Shown here piece after piece: positions 37,749-48,300 of a stretch of 64,000 nucleotides of DNA; the first letter of the stretch is position 1, and each line of letters opens with the position of its first letter. Made by a program: the position numbers and the translations under genes. The stretch is taken from assembly GCF_001425055.1 (NCBI RefSeq), contig NZ_LMDK01000012.1, positions 566,400 through 630,399 of the forward strand, read 5' to 3'. The notes under the pieces are model-generated. The model ran no database searches and had not been told where the DNA came from. It saw only the letters and a program-made list of their open reading frames with translations. This stretch comes from Pelomonas sp. Root1237. GTDB taxonomy: Bacteria; Pseudomonadota; Gammaproteobacteria; Burkholderiales; Burkholderiaceae_C.

Positions 37749-38360
37749 ATGTCTTTGCGTCACATCCTCATCGGCGCGGTCGCGCTGGCCTGCAGCGCCG
37801 CGGCTCAGGCGGGCCTCGTCAACTACAGCTTCGTGGCCAAAGGCCTGGACGCGGCGACCGGCGGAACGCTGTCGGGCAGCTTGGTGGTGGACATGGATGC
37901 CGTCGACTCGGATGCGGGGCCCACGCGCGGCCTCTATGACAGCGGCGCCAAGATGTCGGGCGGTGTTTCAGGTGGCGTGCAGGACGGCATGGCATACACG
38001 AATGAGAGCAAGCGGATCTTCGTCGACGCGGATATGGACAGCTTCTTCAGCTTCATTGACCTAAACGATCCGTGGCCCGTCTTCCAGCTGTTCTTGGAGG
38101 GGACAACGGGCGTGGATGCGCTGACGACCGGCGCCATGCCCTACCTGTATCTGGAGGACTTCCAGTCCCGTCATGAAATCCGCTTCCAGATGCCCAACGA
38201 GAAGCAGTACCGCTACGAGATCACCGCGTTGACCAGTACGGACGTGCCACCCCGCGATGGCGCGCATGAGCTGCCGCTGCCCGGTACGGCGCCGCTGGTC
38301 CTGGCGGCTCTGCTGGGCCTCGGCTGGGCCAGGCGCCGGGCCGCCACGCAGCTGCCTTGA
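37749..38360 (+). CDS. Exported protein with variant C-terminal sorting signal (LPLPG type)
   Basis: The 203-residue protein has a signal peptide (MSLRHILIGAVALACSAAAQA) and a beta-rich body. The C-terminus is ELPLPGTAPLVLAALLGLGWARRRA: a Pro-containing motif, a hydrophobic span and an Arg cluster like PEP-CTERM, but LPLPG in place of VPEP. The body (LVNYSFVAKGLDAATGGTLSGSLVVDMDA) resembles other PEP-CTERM exported proteins. Start at 37749 after GGGAG. It stands alone, divergent from the SNF2 helicase gene and convergent with rhlE. Sorting by an exosortase is inferred from the motif; the variant may be handled by a different enzyme. Confidence 0.75.
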   Translation: MSLRHILIGAVALACSAAAQAGLVNYSFVAKGLDAATGGTLSGSLVVDMDAVDSDAGPTRGLYDSGAKMSGGVSGGVQDGMAYTNESKRIFVDADMDSFFSFIDLNDPWPVFQLFLEGTTGVDALTTGAMPYLYLEDFQSRHEIRFQMPNEKQYRYEITALTSTDVPPRDGAHELPLPGTAPLVLAALLGLGWARRRAATQLP

Positions 38361-38420
38361 GGGGCCAGCTGCCGATGCACGAGCCGTGAGCCGCAGAGGT
38401 TGCAGCAGCGGTCGCCCAGC

Positions 38421-38451
38421 AAAAACGGCCTGCCCCGTGAGGGACAGGCCG
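38421..38451 (-). terminator. Intrinsic terminator of rhlE
   Basis: On the minus strand CGGCCTGTCCC pairs with GGGGCAGGCCG (one G-T pair) around TCAC, followed by five T. It lies 20 bases past the rhlE stop at 38471. Confidence 0.85.
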
Positions 38452-38470
38452 CGCAGGCGATGCCTTGGAC

Positions 38471-40003
38471 TCAGCGCTTGGGCTGCGTCAGGCGCGGGCC
38501 GTTGTTGTGGCGCGGGGCGCCGCCGGCGTTGCCGCGGGCTGGTTGGGCGCCGGCTGCGCGAGGGGCGTGCTCGGCATGGGGCTTAGGCGCGGTCTTGGCG
38601 CCGCCCACGCCGGTGTGGCCGGCGGGCTTGCCGCCACGACCGCCACCGCCACCGCCACCGCCGCCTGCGCTGGGCCGGCCGCCGTCACGCGAGCCGCCGC
38701 GGCTGTCGCCGCCACGGCCACCGCCGCCGCCACCAGGTCGGCCACCGCGGCCATTGGCGCCAGCCGGCGGGTTGGGGTTGCGGCCCCGGCTGCCGTTGGG
38801 GTTCAGCACGGTGCGGCCCAGCACGATGGGCTCGGCGCGCTCGTTGGGGTCGGGCGCGAAGCCCGGCACGATTTCCCGGGGGATCTCGCGCTTGATGAGG
38901 CGCTCGATTTCCTTCAGAAAGCCGTTCTCGTCGACACAGACCAGGCTGACCGCCTCACCGGTGGCGCCGGCGCGGCCGGTGCGGCCGATGCGGTGCACAT
39001 AGTCTTCGGCCACGTTGGGCAGCTCGAAGTTGACGACGTGGGGCAACTGGTCGATGTCGATGCCGCGGGCGGCGATGTCGGTCGCCACCAGGCAGGTCAG
39101 GTCGCCAGTCTTGAAGTCGGCCAGCGCCTTGGTGCGCGCACCCTGGCTCTTGTTGCCGTGAATGGCCATGGCGCTGATGCCCTGGTCGTTCAGGTAGTCG
39201 GTCAGGCGGTTGGCGCCGTGCTTCATGCGCGTGAAGATCAGCACCTGCTGCCAGGGCTCACCGCTCACGCCGCCCTTGATCAGGTGAACCAGCAGCTCCT
39301 TCTTGCGCTCGCGGCCGACCGGATGGACCTTCTGCACGATGGCTTCGGCGGTCTGGTTGCGGCGGGCCACCTCGATCAGCGCCGGGGCGTTGAGCAGGCG
39401 GTCGGCGAGGTTCTTGATCTCGTCGCTGAAGGTCGCGCTGAACAGCAGCGACTGCTTCTTGGCCGGCAGCAGGGCCAGCACCTTCTTGATGTCGTGCACG
39501 AAGCCCATGTCGAGCATGCGGTCGGCTTCGTCCAGCACCAGGATCTGCACCTGCGACAGGTCCAGCGTGCCTTGCTGCGCGTGGTCGAGCAGGCGGCCGG
39601 GCGTGGCGACGAGGATGTCGACGCCGTCGCGCAGCTTGTTGATCTGCGGTTGCATGCCGACGCCGCCGAACATGACCATGCTCTTCAGCGGCAGGTATTT
39701 GCCGTAGGTCTGCACGCTTTCCTCGACCTGGGCAGCCAGTTCGCGGGTGGGCGTCAGCACGAGGGCGCGGATGGCGATCTTGCCGCGCTTGTTGAGCAGC
39801 TTTTCGCCGGTGGACAGGCGGTGCAGCAGCGGCAGCGTGAAGCCGGCGGTCTTGCCGGTGCCGGTCTGGGCGCCTGCCAGCAGGTCGCCACCGTTCAAGA
39901 CGGCGGGAATGGCCTGGGCCTGGATGGGGGTGGGGGTGGTGTAGCCAGCGTCAGCAATGGCCTTGAGCAGCGGCGCTGCCAGGCCGAGAGAATCGAAACT
40001 CAT
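38471..40003 (-). CDS. rhlE: DEAD-box ATP-dependent RNA helicase, RhlE type
   Basis: This helicase remodels RNA in ribosome assembly and mRNA decay. The 510-residue protein has the full set: F-Q motif ([29 protein letters not shown]), [48 protein letters not shown], and [10 protein letters not shown]. The C-terminal 130 residues are low-complexity Gly/Arg-rich (about 390-510) with many RGG/GGG repeats, an RNA-binding tail typical of RhlE. The start at 40003 is chosen because it gives MSFDSLGL; a longer upstream frame is not conserved. Confidence 0.93.
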   Translation of the reverse strand: MSFDSLGLAAPLLKAIADAGYTTPTPIQAQAIPAVLNGGDLLAGAQTGTGKTAGFTLPLLHRLSTGEKLLNKRGKIAIRALVLTPTRELAAQVEESVQTYGKYLPLKSMVMFGGVGMQPQINKLRDGVDILVATPGRLLDHAQQGTLDLSQVQILVLDEADRMLDMGFVHDIKKVLALLPAKKQSLLFSATFSDEIKNLADRLLNAPALIEVARRNQTAEAIVQKVHPVGRERKKELLVHLIKGGVSGEPWQQVLIFTRMKHGANRLTDYLNDQGISAMAIHGNKSQGARTKALADFKTGDLTCLVATDIAARGIDIDQLPHVVNFELPNVAEDYVHRIGRTGRAGATGEAVSLVCVDENGFLKEIERLIKREIPREIVPGFAPDPNERAEPIVLGRTVLNPNGSRGRNPNPPAGANGRGGRPGGGGGGRGGDSRGGSRDGGRPSAGGGGGGGGGRGGKPAGHTGVGGAKTAPKPHAEHAPRAAGAQPARGNAGGAPRHNNGPRLTQPKR

Positions 40004-40094
40004 TCGGTAGGGGAGTGAGCACGCCTGGTCGCATCGCCTGCCGCGCCGCGGAGAGCGGCGCCAGTCTTCGGGCAGGGCGGGCGGCGTGCAGGGG

Positions 40095-40133
40095 CTGAAA
40101 AGAGAACGCCGCGCAAGACTGAGAAGCGCGGCG
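40095..40133 (-). terminator. Probable terminator of the solute-binding protein gene
   Basis: On the minus strand CGCCGCGC pairs with GCGCGGCG (40107-40114 and 40126-40133) around an 11-base loop, followed by TTCTCTTTTC. It lies 25 bases past the stop at 40158. Confidence 0.6.
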
Positions 40134-40157
40134 GTTGGGGCCATTCTAGCGGCTGAA

Positions 40158-41726
40158 CTATTTACGGACCGTGACCCAATCCATGCTGGCCCAGTTATTG
40201 GGCGAATGCGGGATGCTGACCTCCTTGCGCATGGCCCAGGGGATGACCTGGCGGTGCAGCGGAATGATGTTGACCTGGTCGCGGTAGGACTGCAGCGCGG
40301 ACTTCACCAACGCTTCGCGCTTCTTCGGGTCGGTCTCGATGGTGGACGAGGCGGCCAGCGCGTCGGCCTCGTTGTTGACGATGCCGCCGTAGTTGGCCAC
40401 ACCGACGCCCTGCTCGCCCCGGTTGCGCAGCACCGGGGTCAGCATGATGTCGGCATCGGTCGAGCCCCCGCCCCAGCCGGTCAGGAAGAGGCTGGTGTCG
40501 AATTTCTCGACCTTGGGAAAGTACATCGTGCGCGGCATGGCGTTGACCTTGACCCTGACCTTGACCTGGGCCCACATGGTGGCCAGCGCGACACAGATGC
40601 GCTCGTCGTTGACGTAGCGGTTGTTGGGACAGTCCAGCGTGATGTCGAAGCCGTCCGGATAACCGGCCTCGGCCAGCAGCTTCTTCGCGGTCGCGACGTC
40701 ATAGGGCAGGCGGGTTTCCAGCTTGGGGTCGCCATAGGCGCCGCGCGGCGATGAGGTCAGGCCACCGGTGGGCGTCGAATAGCCGCTCATCAGCTTGGTC
40801 TTGATGGCCTCGATGTCGATGGCGTGATACAGGGCCCTTCTCACGCGCAAATCCTTCAACGGGTTCTTGTCGCCAGGGGCCTGACCGTAGAGCAGCTTGT
40901 CGCGAGTCTGGTCCATGCCGATATAGACGATGCGGTTCTCCTGGCCGTCGACGACCTTGAGGTCGGGCAGGGTACGCAGCCGGGCCACGTCGCGCGGCGG
41001 CGGGTCGAGGACGAAATCGACCTCGCCGGTGATGAGGGCCGCCGTGCGTGTCGCGTCGTTGCCGATGGGCACATAGATGAATTCCTGCAGATTGCCCTCG
41101 AACTTGTTCCACCAGTTGGGGTTGCGCTTGAAGACCGTCTTTACGCCTGGCTGGCGGCTGACCAGCATGAAGGGACCGGTGCCGTTGGCGTTCTGGCTGG
41201 CATAGGACTCCTCCTGCTGCTTGAAGTTCAGCGGTTTCGTCACGCGATGCTGCTCGCACCAGCGCTGGCTCATGATGAACAGGTTGGCCATCAGCTCCGG
41301 CACGATGGGATTGGGCTTGTCCAGCGCGAAGACGACGGTCAGCGGATCCACGGCCTTCGGGATGCCGACGGCATTCGCATAGACGCGCTGCGGCGCATTC
41401 GGGTCGCGCAGGCGCTGCATCGAGAACACGACGTCGTCGGCAGTGAAGGGCGTGCCGTCATGGAACTTGACGCCCGGGCGCAGCCTGAAGCGCCAGATCA
41501 GCGGCGTGACCTGGGTCCATTCGGTGGCCAGCGCCGGGCCGATGCTCATGTCCTTGCCGCGCCGGGTCAGGGACTCATAGACCTGGTTGTTCAGGCTGTT
41601 GGTCATGACCTCGTTCTGCGAATGCGGATCGGTGGTCTGCATGTCGCCCTGGCTGGACCAGCGCAGGGTCTGGGCTTGGACGAGGCCGGTGGCGAGAACG
41701 ATCAGGGCGGCGGCAAGACGGAGCAT
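40158..41726 (-). CDS. ABC transporter substrate-binding protein, peptide/nickel type (family 5)
   Basis: The 522-residue periplasmic binding protein has a signal peptide ([19 protein letters not shown]) and the family 5 architecture: [52 protein letters not shown], and the C-terminal [12 protein letters not shown]. Such proteins bind oligopeptides, dipeptides or other ligands for an ABC importer whose permease genes are not next to it here. The start at 41726 follows AGGAA. It ends in a probable terminator and so is likely monocistronic. The ligand is unknown. Confidence 0.9.
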   Translation of the reverse strand: MLRLAAALIVLATGLVQAQTLRWSSQGDMQTTDPHSQNEVMTNSLNNQVYESLTRRGKDMSIGPALATEWTQVTPLIWRFRLRPGVKFHDGTPFTADDVVFSMQRLRDPNAPQRVYANAVGIPKAVDPLTVVFALDKPNPIVPELMANLFIMSQRWCEQHRVTKPLNFKQQEESYASQNANGTGPFMLVSRQPGVKTVFKRNPNWWNKFEGNLQEFIYVPIGNDATRTAALITGEVDFVLDPPPRDVARLRTLPDLKVVDGQENRIVYIGMDQTRDKLLYGQAPGDKNPLKDLRVRRALYHAIDIEAIKTKLMSGYSTPTGGLTSSPRGAYGDPKLETRLPYDVATAKKLLAEAGYPDGFDITLDCPNNRYVNDERICVALATMWAQVKVRVKVNAMPRTMYFPKVEKFDTSLFLTGWGGGSTDADIMLTPVLRNRGEQGVGVANYGGIVNNEADALAASSTIETDPKKREALVKSALQSYRDQVNIIPLHRQVIPWAMRKEVSIPHSPNNWASMDWVTVRK

Positions 41727-41820
41727 CTGACTTCCTGGAAACGCGGGCTCGGCGACAATACCAGGCAATGCAGGCCCTCTTCCGGGGCCTGCCGCTGTTT
41801 CAGCCTCACAGGATTTGCCC

Positions 41821-43485
<1,665 letters not shown>

Positions 43486-43582
43486 GCCTTGATCGAAGGG
43501 GAGGCCGGTTCACCGCAAGTAAAACTGGCCCTGTTTGTCGACACAGTTCTTTACCCCACCCCCAAAGATCCCACACAGGCCG

Positions 43583-43616
43583 CCTGGAAGATGACCTCAC
43601 TCACTCTTCTTCCAGG
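43583..43616 (+). promoter_or_regulatory. Hairpin ahead of the Spy-like gene, overlapping its ribosome site
   Basis: CCTGGAAGA (43583-43591) pairs perfectly with TCTTCCAGG (43608-43616) around a 16-base loop; its last three bases are part of the AGGAG Shine-Dalgarno (43614-43618) of the gene at 43626. It may reduce initiation or stabilise the message. Further upstream a loose dyad GTAAAACTG/CAGTTCTTTAC (43518-43555) with a central TGTCGACA might be an operator; that is weak evidence. Confidence 0.4.
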
Positions 43617-43625
43617 AGACCTTTG

Positions 43626-44114
43626 ATGAAGTCCTTCCCGATCCAGAACCTGTTGCGCGTCGGTGCGGTGGCTGCGGCCTTGGCCTTCGGCGGTGTTGCT
43701 GCCCAAGCCCAGCCTGCCCACGGGGGTCACCACGGCGGCCCGGCCATGATGGCGCCCGGCGGTCTGTTCGGTGGTCACATCGAGCACATGCTCGACGTGG
43801 TCAGCGCGACCGAATCCCAGCGCAGCCAGATCGAAGCCATCTTCAAGGCGGCCCGACAGGACCTGTCGGGCCAGCGCGAAGCCGGCATGAAGCTGCACCA
43901 GCAGATGGCCACGCTCTACACGGCCACCAACATCGACGCCGCCGCAATCGAGGCCGTGCGCGTGCAGATGAGCGCCCAGCACGAGGCCGCCTCCAAGCGC
44001 CTGAGCCAGGCCAGCATCGACGCCGCCCGCGTGCTGACGCCCGAACAGCGCGCCAAGATTGCCGAGGTGATGAAGAAGCGCCAGGCCCGCATGGCTTCCC
44101 GTCACGCCGGCTGA
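43626..44114 (+). CDS. Spy/CpxP-family periplasmic protein
   Basis: The 162-residue protein has a signal peptide (MKSFPIQNLLRVGAVAAALAFGGVAAQA), then a His/Gly-rich segment (QPAHGGHHGGPAMM) that may bind metal. The rest is an all-helical LTxxQ-type domain: VVSATESQRSQIEAIFKAA and VLTPEQRAKIAEVMKKRQ, the two LTPEQ-like repeats of the Spy/CpxP stress chaperones. It probably senses or chaperones periplasmic protein or binds metal. The start follows AGGAG. It directly precedes a response regulator/histidine kinase pair, the usual layout for a CpxP-like protein and its Cpx-like system. Confidence 0.82.
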   Translation: MKSFPIQNLLRVGAVAAALAFGGVAAQAQPAHGGHHGGPAMMAPGGLFGGHIEHMLDVVSATESQRSQIEAIFKAARQDLSGQREAGMKLHQQMATLYTATNIDAAAIEAVRVQMSAQHEAASKRLSQASIDAARVLTPEQRAKIAEVMKKRQARMASRHAG

Positions 44115-44139
44115 TTGGCCCTTGACCAGGAGTTCTGCG

Positions 44140-44925
44140 ATGCTTGAGCCCCGTTCCACCGGCGCCGAGGCGCGCCGGATTCCTTTCTCTTCCCTTGCCC
44201 CGGTGATGAGTAGCGCCCGACTGTTGTTGATCGATGACGATGCCCGCCTGACCGGCATGGTGGGCGACTATCTGCGCGCCGCCGGCTTCGAGGTCAACAC
44301 GGCCGGCAGCCTGGCCCAGGCCCGTGAGGCCTTGGCCCACAGCCGCTTCGAGTTGCTGGTGCTGGACTTGATGCTGCCCGACGGCGACGGCCTGGACTTC
44401 TGCCGCTGGCTGCGCGGCGACCCGCGCTGGCGCCACCAGCCGGTGCTGATGCTGTCGGCCCGCGGCGAGCCCATGGACCGCATCCTGGGCCTCGAACTGG
44501 GCGCCGACGACTACCTCGCCAAGCCCTTCGAGCCGCGCGAACTGCAAGCCCGTATCAAGGCCCTGTTGCGCCGACTGGAGCCCAAGCTGGATGGCGACGA
44601 GGTGCTGCGCTTCGGCCGCCTGGATATCGACCTGGCCGCTCGCGTGGCGCGCCTGGACGGCAAGATCTGCGACCTGACCAGCCACCAGTTCGACCTGCTC
44701 GTCGTGCTGGCGCAAAGCCCCGGCCGGGTGCTGAGCCGCGACCAGATCATGGATGCGCTGAAGGGCCACCCGCTGGAAGCCTTCGACCGCTCCATCGACG
44801 TGCACATCTCGCGCATCCGGGCCGTCATCGAAGACGATCCCAAGAACCCGCGCCGCGTGCTGACCGTGCGTGGAGCCGGCTATGTCTTTGCCCGCAAGCA
44901 GGACGCCGACGCCGACGCTGCTTGA
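44140..44925 (+). CDS. OmpR-family response regulator
   Basis: The 261-residue protein has a receiver domain (phosphoacceptor Asp76 in LVLDLMLP, conserved Asp pair in IDDDARL, and the KPF Lys near 128) and an OmpR/PhoB winged helix (SHQFDLLVVLAQ, IDVHISRIRAVIEDDPKNPRRVLTVRGAGYVF). The ATG at 44140 with AGGAG upstream adds about 22 residues before the receiver; a second in-frame ATG at 44206 gives the more typical start MSSARLLLIDDD but has no ribosome site. It is followed by the repeat at 44931 and the kinase. With the Spy-like neighbour a CpxR-like envelope-stress role is likely; this is inference. Confidence 0.88.
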   Translation: MLEPRSTGAEARRIPFSSLAPVMSSARLLLIDDDARLTGMVGDYLRAAGFEVNTAGSLAQAREALAHSRFELLVLDLMLPDGDGLDFCRWLRGDPRWRHQPVLMLSARGEPMDRILGLELGADDYLAKPFEPRELQARIKALLRRLEPKLDGDEVLRFGRLDIDLAARVARLDGKICDLTSHQFDLLVVLAQSPGRVLSRDQIMDALKGHPLEAFDRSIDVHISRIRAVIEDDPKNPRRVLTVRGAGYVFARKQDADADAA

Positions 44926-44930
44926 GTGTG

Positions 44931-45068
44931 AGCCCCTCGTCCAGTCTCGCCACGCTGAACGCGGGCGCGCCCAGCCGGTCCCCCGAGGGGACGGCGATGC
45001 TTGCGGCATTGAGCCACAAGCACATCGCCCTACGCGGGCCGGCTAGGGGCGGCCCGGCGCTCGGCCCG
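44931..45068 (+). repeat. Dispersed GC-rich intergenic repeat, full copy A
   Basis: This 138-base element starts five bases after the response-regulator stop. It closely matches, by eye over almost its whole length (about 85-90%), the reverse complement of 54602-54740, including AACGCGGGC, CCAGCCGGTCCCCCGAGGGG and GCGGCCC-GCGCTCGGCCCG. It ends about 20 bases before the kinase start. Its inverted core CCCCCGAGGGG can fold. Confidence 0.85.
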
Positions 45069-45090
45069 CAAAACTCCACGCGCCCCTGAT

Positions 45091-46470
45091 TTGAAAAGCC
45101 TCTACGTCCGCATCTACCTGACGCTGGTGGCGCTTCTGCTGGCGTTTGCCTTCGGCTCGGCATGGCTGTTCCAGCGCCACATCGAGCAGGAGCGCGGCAA
45201 CGTCGAACTGGCGGCTGGAGAGCGGCTGAACGCGATGGCCGGGCTGCTCAAGCTCGCGCTGCCGCCGGCCGACGCGCCGCGTGCCGAGCAGGCTGCCGTC
45301 TTTGCCGACTGGGGGTTGCGCCTGCGCATGCCGATCGCGTTGGAGGATACCGACGGCAAGCGCATCGCGACGACGCAGATGTTCCAGCGCCGTGCCGACG
45401 ACCCCGGCGCCATCATCGTCAGCGCCAACCTGGGCGATGGCCGCAGTCTGGAGATGGTGCGTACCGTGCGTCCGCCAGGCCCTCAGGGCGCCGCTTCAGG
45501 CGCCTCGGGTCCTGGAGGCCCCGGCGCGCGGCCGCCCCGGCTGGATGAAGGCCCCTGGACCGGCCCCTGGCTGCATCGCCCCGTGTCGCCAGGCGCGCCG
45601 GCGGTGTCGACCTTGGCCGTCGTGCTGGTGCTGCTCTTCATCGGTGTGGCGGTCGGCGCCTATCCCGTCGTGCGCCGGCTGACGCGGCGGCTCGAAGCGC
45701 TCAAGCGTGGCGTCGAGAAGTTCGGCTCCGGCCAACTGGGCCATCGCGTCGACGACAGTGGTCGCGATGAGGTGGCCGCCCTGGCCACCAGCTTCAATCA
45801 GGCGGCCGACCGCATCGAGACACTGTTGCGTTCTCACCAGACCCTGCTGGCCAATGCCAGCCACGAGCTGCGTTCGCCCCTGGCACGGCTGAAGATGGCT
45901 TTCGCGATGCTGGACGACGCTGCGCCCGCACAGCGCCAGCGCCTGGCGAAGGAGATCGACGTCAACATCGCCGAGTTGGACGCGCTCGTCGAGGAAGTGC
46001 TGCTGGCCAGCCGGCTGGAGGCCGGCAGCGCGGTTGGCGAAACCCATGCCGTCGAATTGCTCGCGCTAGGCGCCGAGGAGGCGGCTCACGCGGAAGCCGC
46101 CTTTGAGCCCGAGACCGATTCCGCTCGCATCGACGGTCAGGAGCGCCTCCTGCGCCGCGCGCTGCGCAATCTGCTCGACAACGCGCGCCGCTACGGCGGC
46201 CCCGACGTGGAACTGGCGCTGCGGCCGGTCGCCGGAGGCTATGAATTCATCGTTGCCGACCGAGGCCCGGGCGTGCCCGCCGATCTGCGCGAGCGCATCT
46301 TCGAACCCTTCTACCGGTTGCCCGGCCATGCCGAGATGGCGGGCGGCGTCGGGCTGGGCCTGAGCCTCGTCAAGCAGATCGCCGAGCGCCACGGCGGCAG
46401 CGTGCGCTGCCTGGCACGCGACGGTGGCGGCAGCCGCTTCGTGATCTTCCTGCCCACGGCGGGACGCTGA
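45091..46470 (+). CDS. Sensor histidine kinase, HAMP type
   Basis: The 459-residue membrane kinase has a first helix at about 8-28, a periplasmic domain (about 29-170) that is Gly/Pro-rich near its end (PPGPQGAASGASGPGGPGAR), and a second helix at about 172-192. The HAMP, the DHp domain with His258 in NASHELRSPLARL, and a HATPase domain with LRNLLDNARRYGG, GPGVP and GVGLGLSLVKQ follow. The start codon is TTG (45091) with no clear Shine-Dalgarno; no ATG lies nearby in frame. It pairs with the response regulator upstream, separated only by the repeat. Its stop abuts the stop of the convergent MATE gene. Confidence 0.9.
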   Translation: MKSLYVRIYLTLVALLLAFAFGSAWLFQRHIEQERGNVELAAGERLNAMAGLLKLALPPADAPRAEQAAVFADWGLRLRMPIALEDTDGKRIATTQMFQRRADDPGAIIVSANLGDGRSLEMVRTVRPPGPQGAASGASGPGGPGARPPRLDEGPWTGPWLHRPVSPGAPAVSTLAVVLVLLFIGVAVGAYPVVRRLTRRLEALKRGVEKFGSGQLGHRVDDSGRDEVAALATSFNQAADRIETLLRSHQTLLANASHELRSPLARLKMAFAMLDDAAPAQRQRLAKEIDVNIAELDALVEEVLLASRLEAGSAVGETHAVELLALGAEEAAHAEAAFEPETDSARIDGQERLLRRALRNLLDNARRYGGPDVELALRPVAGGYEFIVADRGPGVPADLRERIFEPFYRLPGHAEMAGGVGLGLSLVKQIAERHGGSVRCLARDGGGSRFVIFLPTAGR

Positions 46471-47814
46471 TCAGCGGTTCTCGTTGAAGACCCGCCTGAG
46501 CAGCAGGCTGAGAAGCAAGGCGGCGGTGATCAGGCCGGCGGTGGCCGCTTGCCAGAAGCCGACCGCGCCGACGCCGTTCTGGCCAAAGGCGAGGAAATAG
46601 CCGCCACCGATGCCCAGGCCCCAGAGCGCCAGGACGTAGATGATCATCGGCAGCGTGGCGACCTGGTAGGCGCGCAGCACATAGGCCGCCACCGTCTGCA
46701 GGGCGTCGCCGAGGTGGAAGAACCAGACCCAGACCAGCAGCGGCAGTGCGGCGGCGGCTGTCGCCGCATTCGAGGTGTAGAGGGCGACGATGGGCTCGCG
46801 CGCGAAGGCGACAACGGCGCCGACGCCCGCGGCGGTCAGCGTGGCCAGCGTCATCGCATGCCTGCCGACGGTGCGCGCTTCGTGCTTTTCGTCGGCCCCC
46901 AGATGCTGTGCGACCAGCGTGCCGGCGGCGGTGGCCATTGCGAGCGCGATCATGAACATCATCGCGACGAGGTTGACGGCGATCTGGTGGCCGGCGACCG
47001 GTGTTGCGCCAAGACGGGCGATGAAAAAGGCCATGAAGGTGAAGCCCGTCACCTCGACGAGGATGGAGCCGCCCATCGGCAGGCCCAGCTTCACCAGCGC
47101 TGCGAGTTCGCCCCAATGCGGTCGGGTCTGCCACAGGTGCGGGATCCTGAACGGCCGGTAGAAGGCGTCGCGCCTGAGCAGCAGCATCGCAACGGCGGCT
47201 TGGCCGATCAGCGCGATGGCCGTCGCGACGCCGCATCCAGCGACGCCCATCGCAGGAATCGGACCCCAGCCGAAGACGAGCACGGCGTTCAAAGGCACCT
47301 TGGCCGCCAGGCCGGTGAGCTGCATCGCCATGACGGCCTTGGGGCGGCTGACGGCGGTCGAGAAACCACGGAAGGCAGTGAAGAGCAGGGCGGCGGGCAG
47401 TGCAAAAGCCTCGGGCCGCGTGTAGGCGCGCACCTTGTCGGCCTGGGCTGCGTCGAGGTGGGCCAGTGCCGTGAAAGGATCCGGAAACCACAGCGCCAGG
47501 CAGCCCGGAATGCAGAGCAGCACCGACAGCCACTGCGCCTGCACGAAGCTGCTGCCGGCACCGGGTAGATCCTGGGCACCGAACTGCCGGCCAGCGATGG
47601 GCCCGACCGCGAGGATGACGCCCATCAGGCCGACAAAGATGGTCACGTAGGCGGCCGAACCGACAGCGAATGCAGCCAGGTCCTCGGGGCTGACGCGGCC
47701 CATCATCAGCGTGTCGATGGTGCTGAACATCATCACGGCGATCTGGCCGACAAGGACGGGCCAGGCCAGCGGCACGAGGCGGCGAACGCTGTCGATGAAG
47801 CGGATGCGGGTCAT
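46471..47814 (-). CDS. MATE-family multidrug efflux transporter
   Basis: The 447-residue protein has about twelve helices in two bundles, with the typical features LAWPVLVGQIAVMMFSTIDTLMMG in the first segments and GFTFMAFFIARLGATPVAGHQIAVNLVAMMFM later. It resembles the NorM-type Na+ or H+ drug antiporters. The start ATG overlaps the stop of the upstream DUF3717-DUF1289 gene (ATGA, 47811-47814), so they are likely coupled; the ATG at 47916 lies in that other gene. It is convergent with the kinase. Confidence 0.9.
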   Translation of the reverse strand: MTRIRFIDSVRRLVPLAWPVLVGQIAVMMFSTIDTLMMGRVSPEDLAAFAVGSAAYVTIFVGLMGVILAVGPIAGRQFGAQDLPGAGSSFVQAQWLSVLLCIPGCLALWFPDPFTALAHLDAAQADKVRAYTRPEAFALPAALLFTAFRGFSTAVSRPKAVMAMQLTGLAAKVPLNAVLVFGWGPIPAMGVAGCGVATAIALIGQAAVAMLLLRRDAFYRPFRIPHLWQTRPHWGELAALVKLGLPMGGSILVEVTGFTFMAFFIARLGATPVAGHQIAVNLVAMMFMIALAMATAAGTLVAQHLGADEKHEARTVGRHAMTLATLTAAGVGAVVAFAREPIVALYTSNAATAAAALPLLVWVWFFHLGDALQTVAAYVLRAYQVATLPMIIYVLALWGLGIGGGYFLAFGQNGVGAVGFWQAATAGLITAALLLSLLLRRVFNENR

Positions 47815-48200
47815 CGGGTCACGCGCTCCGCGTAGCGGTTGAAACGCCAGGCCGTGCCTTCGTGGGTGATGCGGTGCCAGACGACACGCTTCTCGAAGGG
47901 GTCGAGCGCCGGCCAATGCTGCACTTCGTCGAAGGTGCGGCCGCAGCCTTTGCAGATGGCGTCGCCCTGGGCCGTGGAGCAGATCGCAATGCAGGGTGAG
48001 TCAGGCGTCGTCGCGTACCAGGCCAGCCAGGCATCCAGGGCCATGGGCTTCAGCGTGGCAGGGTCAAGCTCGGTCGCGCGGCTCAGCGCGAGCAGCGCAT
48101 AGGCCTCGGCCAGCGCACGCACCTCGGGTGCGGCGCTGATGCCGTCAGGCGAGGGTGAACGTTCGCGCCACCAGTTGATGGCGGCCTCGAGGTCAGTCAC
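47811..48200 (-). CDS. DUF3717-DUF1289 fusion protein
   Basis: The protein joins two small domains. An N-terminal DUF3717 segment reads VTDLEAAINWWRERSPS and runs to about residue 45, with the ALAEAYALLAL end typical of Burkholderiales DUF3717. A DUF1289 domain follows: SPCIAICSTAQGDAICKGCG, then DEVQHW, with the four-Cys pattern of this putative Fe-S/zinc domain. A short basic tail follows (RFNRYAERVTR). No ATG exists in frame. GTG at 48198-48200 or CTG at 48207-48209 are the likely starts, and a repeat element ends just upstream. I use GTG, giving 129 residues. It overlaps the MATE gene. The fusion is the oddity; function is unknown. Confidence 0.75.
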   Translation of the reverse strand: MTDLEAAINWWRERSPSPDGISAAPEVRALAEAYALLALSRATELDPATLKPMALDAWLAWYATTPDSPCIAICSTAQGDAICKGCGRTFDEVQHWPALDPFEKRVVWHRITHEGTAWRFNRYAERVTR

Positions 48201-48209
48201 GTGGATCAG

Positions 48210-48300
48210 AGAATGAGGCCCCTCGACAGGCGGGTACGCCGGTCGATCCCCCGAGGGAATGTCGGGCCGGCTTGGGGCGGCCCTACGCTCGTCCCCGCTC
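48210..48300 (+). repeat. Dispersed GC-rich intergenic repeat, shortened copy C
   Basis: The element fills the gap between the trpS stop and the DUF3717-DUF1289 start. It shares GATCCCCCGAGGG and GGCTTGGGGCGGCCC with copies A and D but lacks about 35 central bases relative to A. It is oriented opposite to the two minus-strand genes that flank it. Its GAGGGG at the minus-strand end may serve as ribosome site for the downstream gene. Confidence 0.7.

Noticed and set aside
38600-38760. Tandem repeat or CRISPR-like array
   Set aside because: The repetitive CCGCCGCC pattern codes for the Gly/Arg-rich tail of RhlE; no spacer structure is present.
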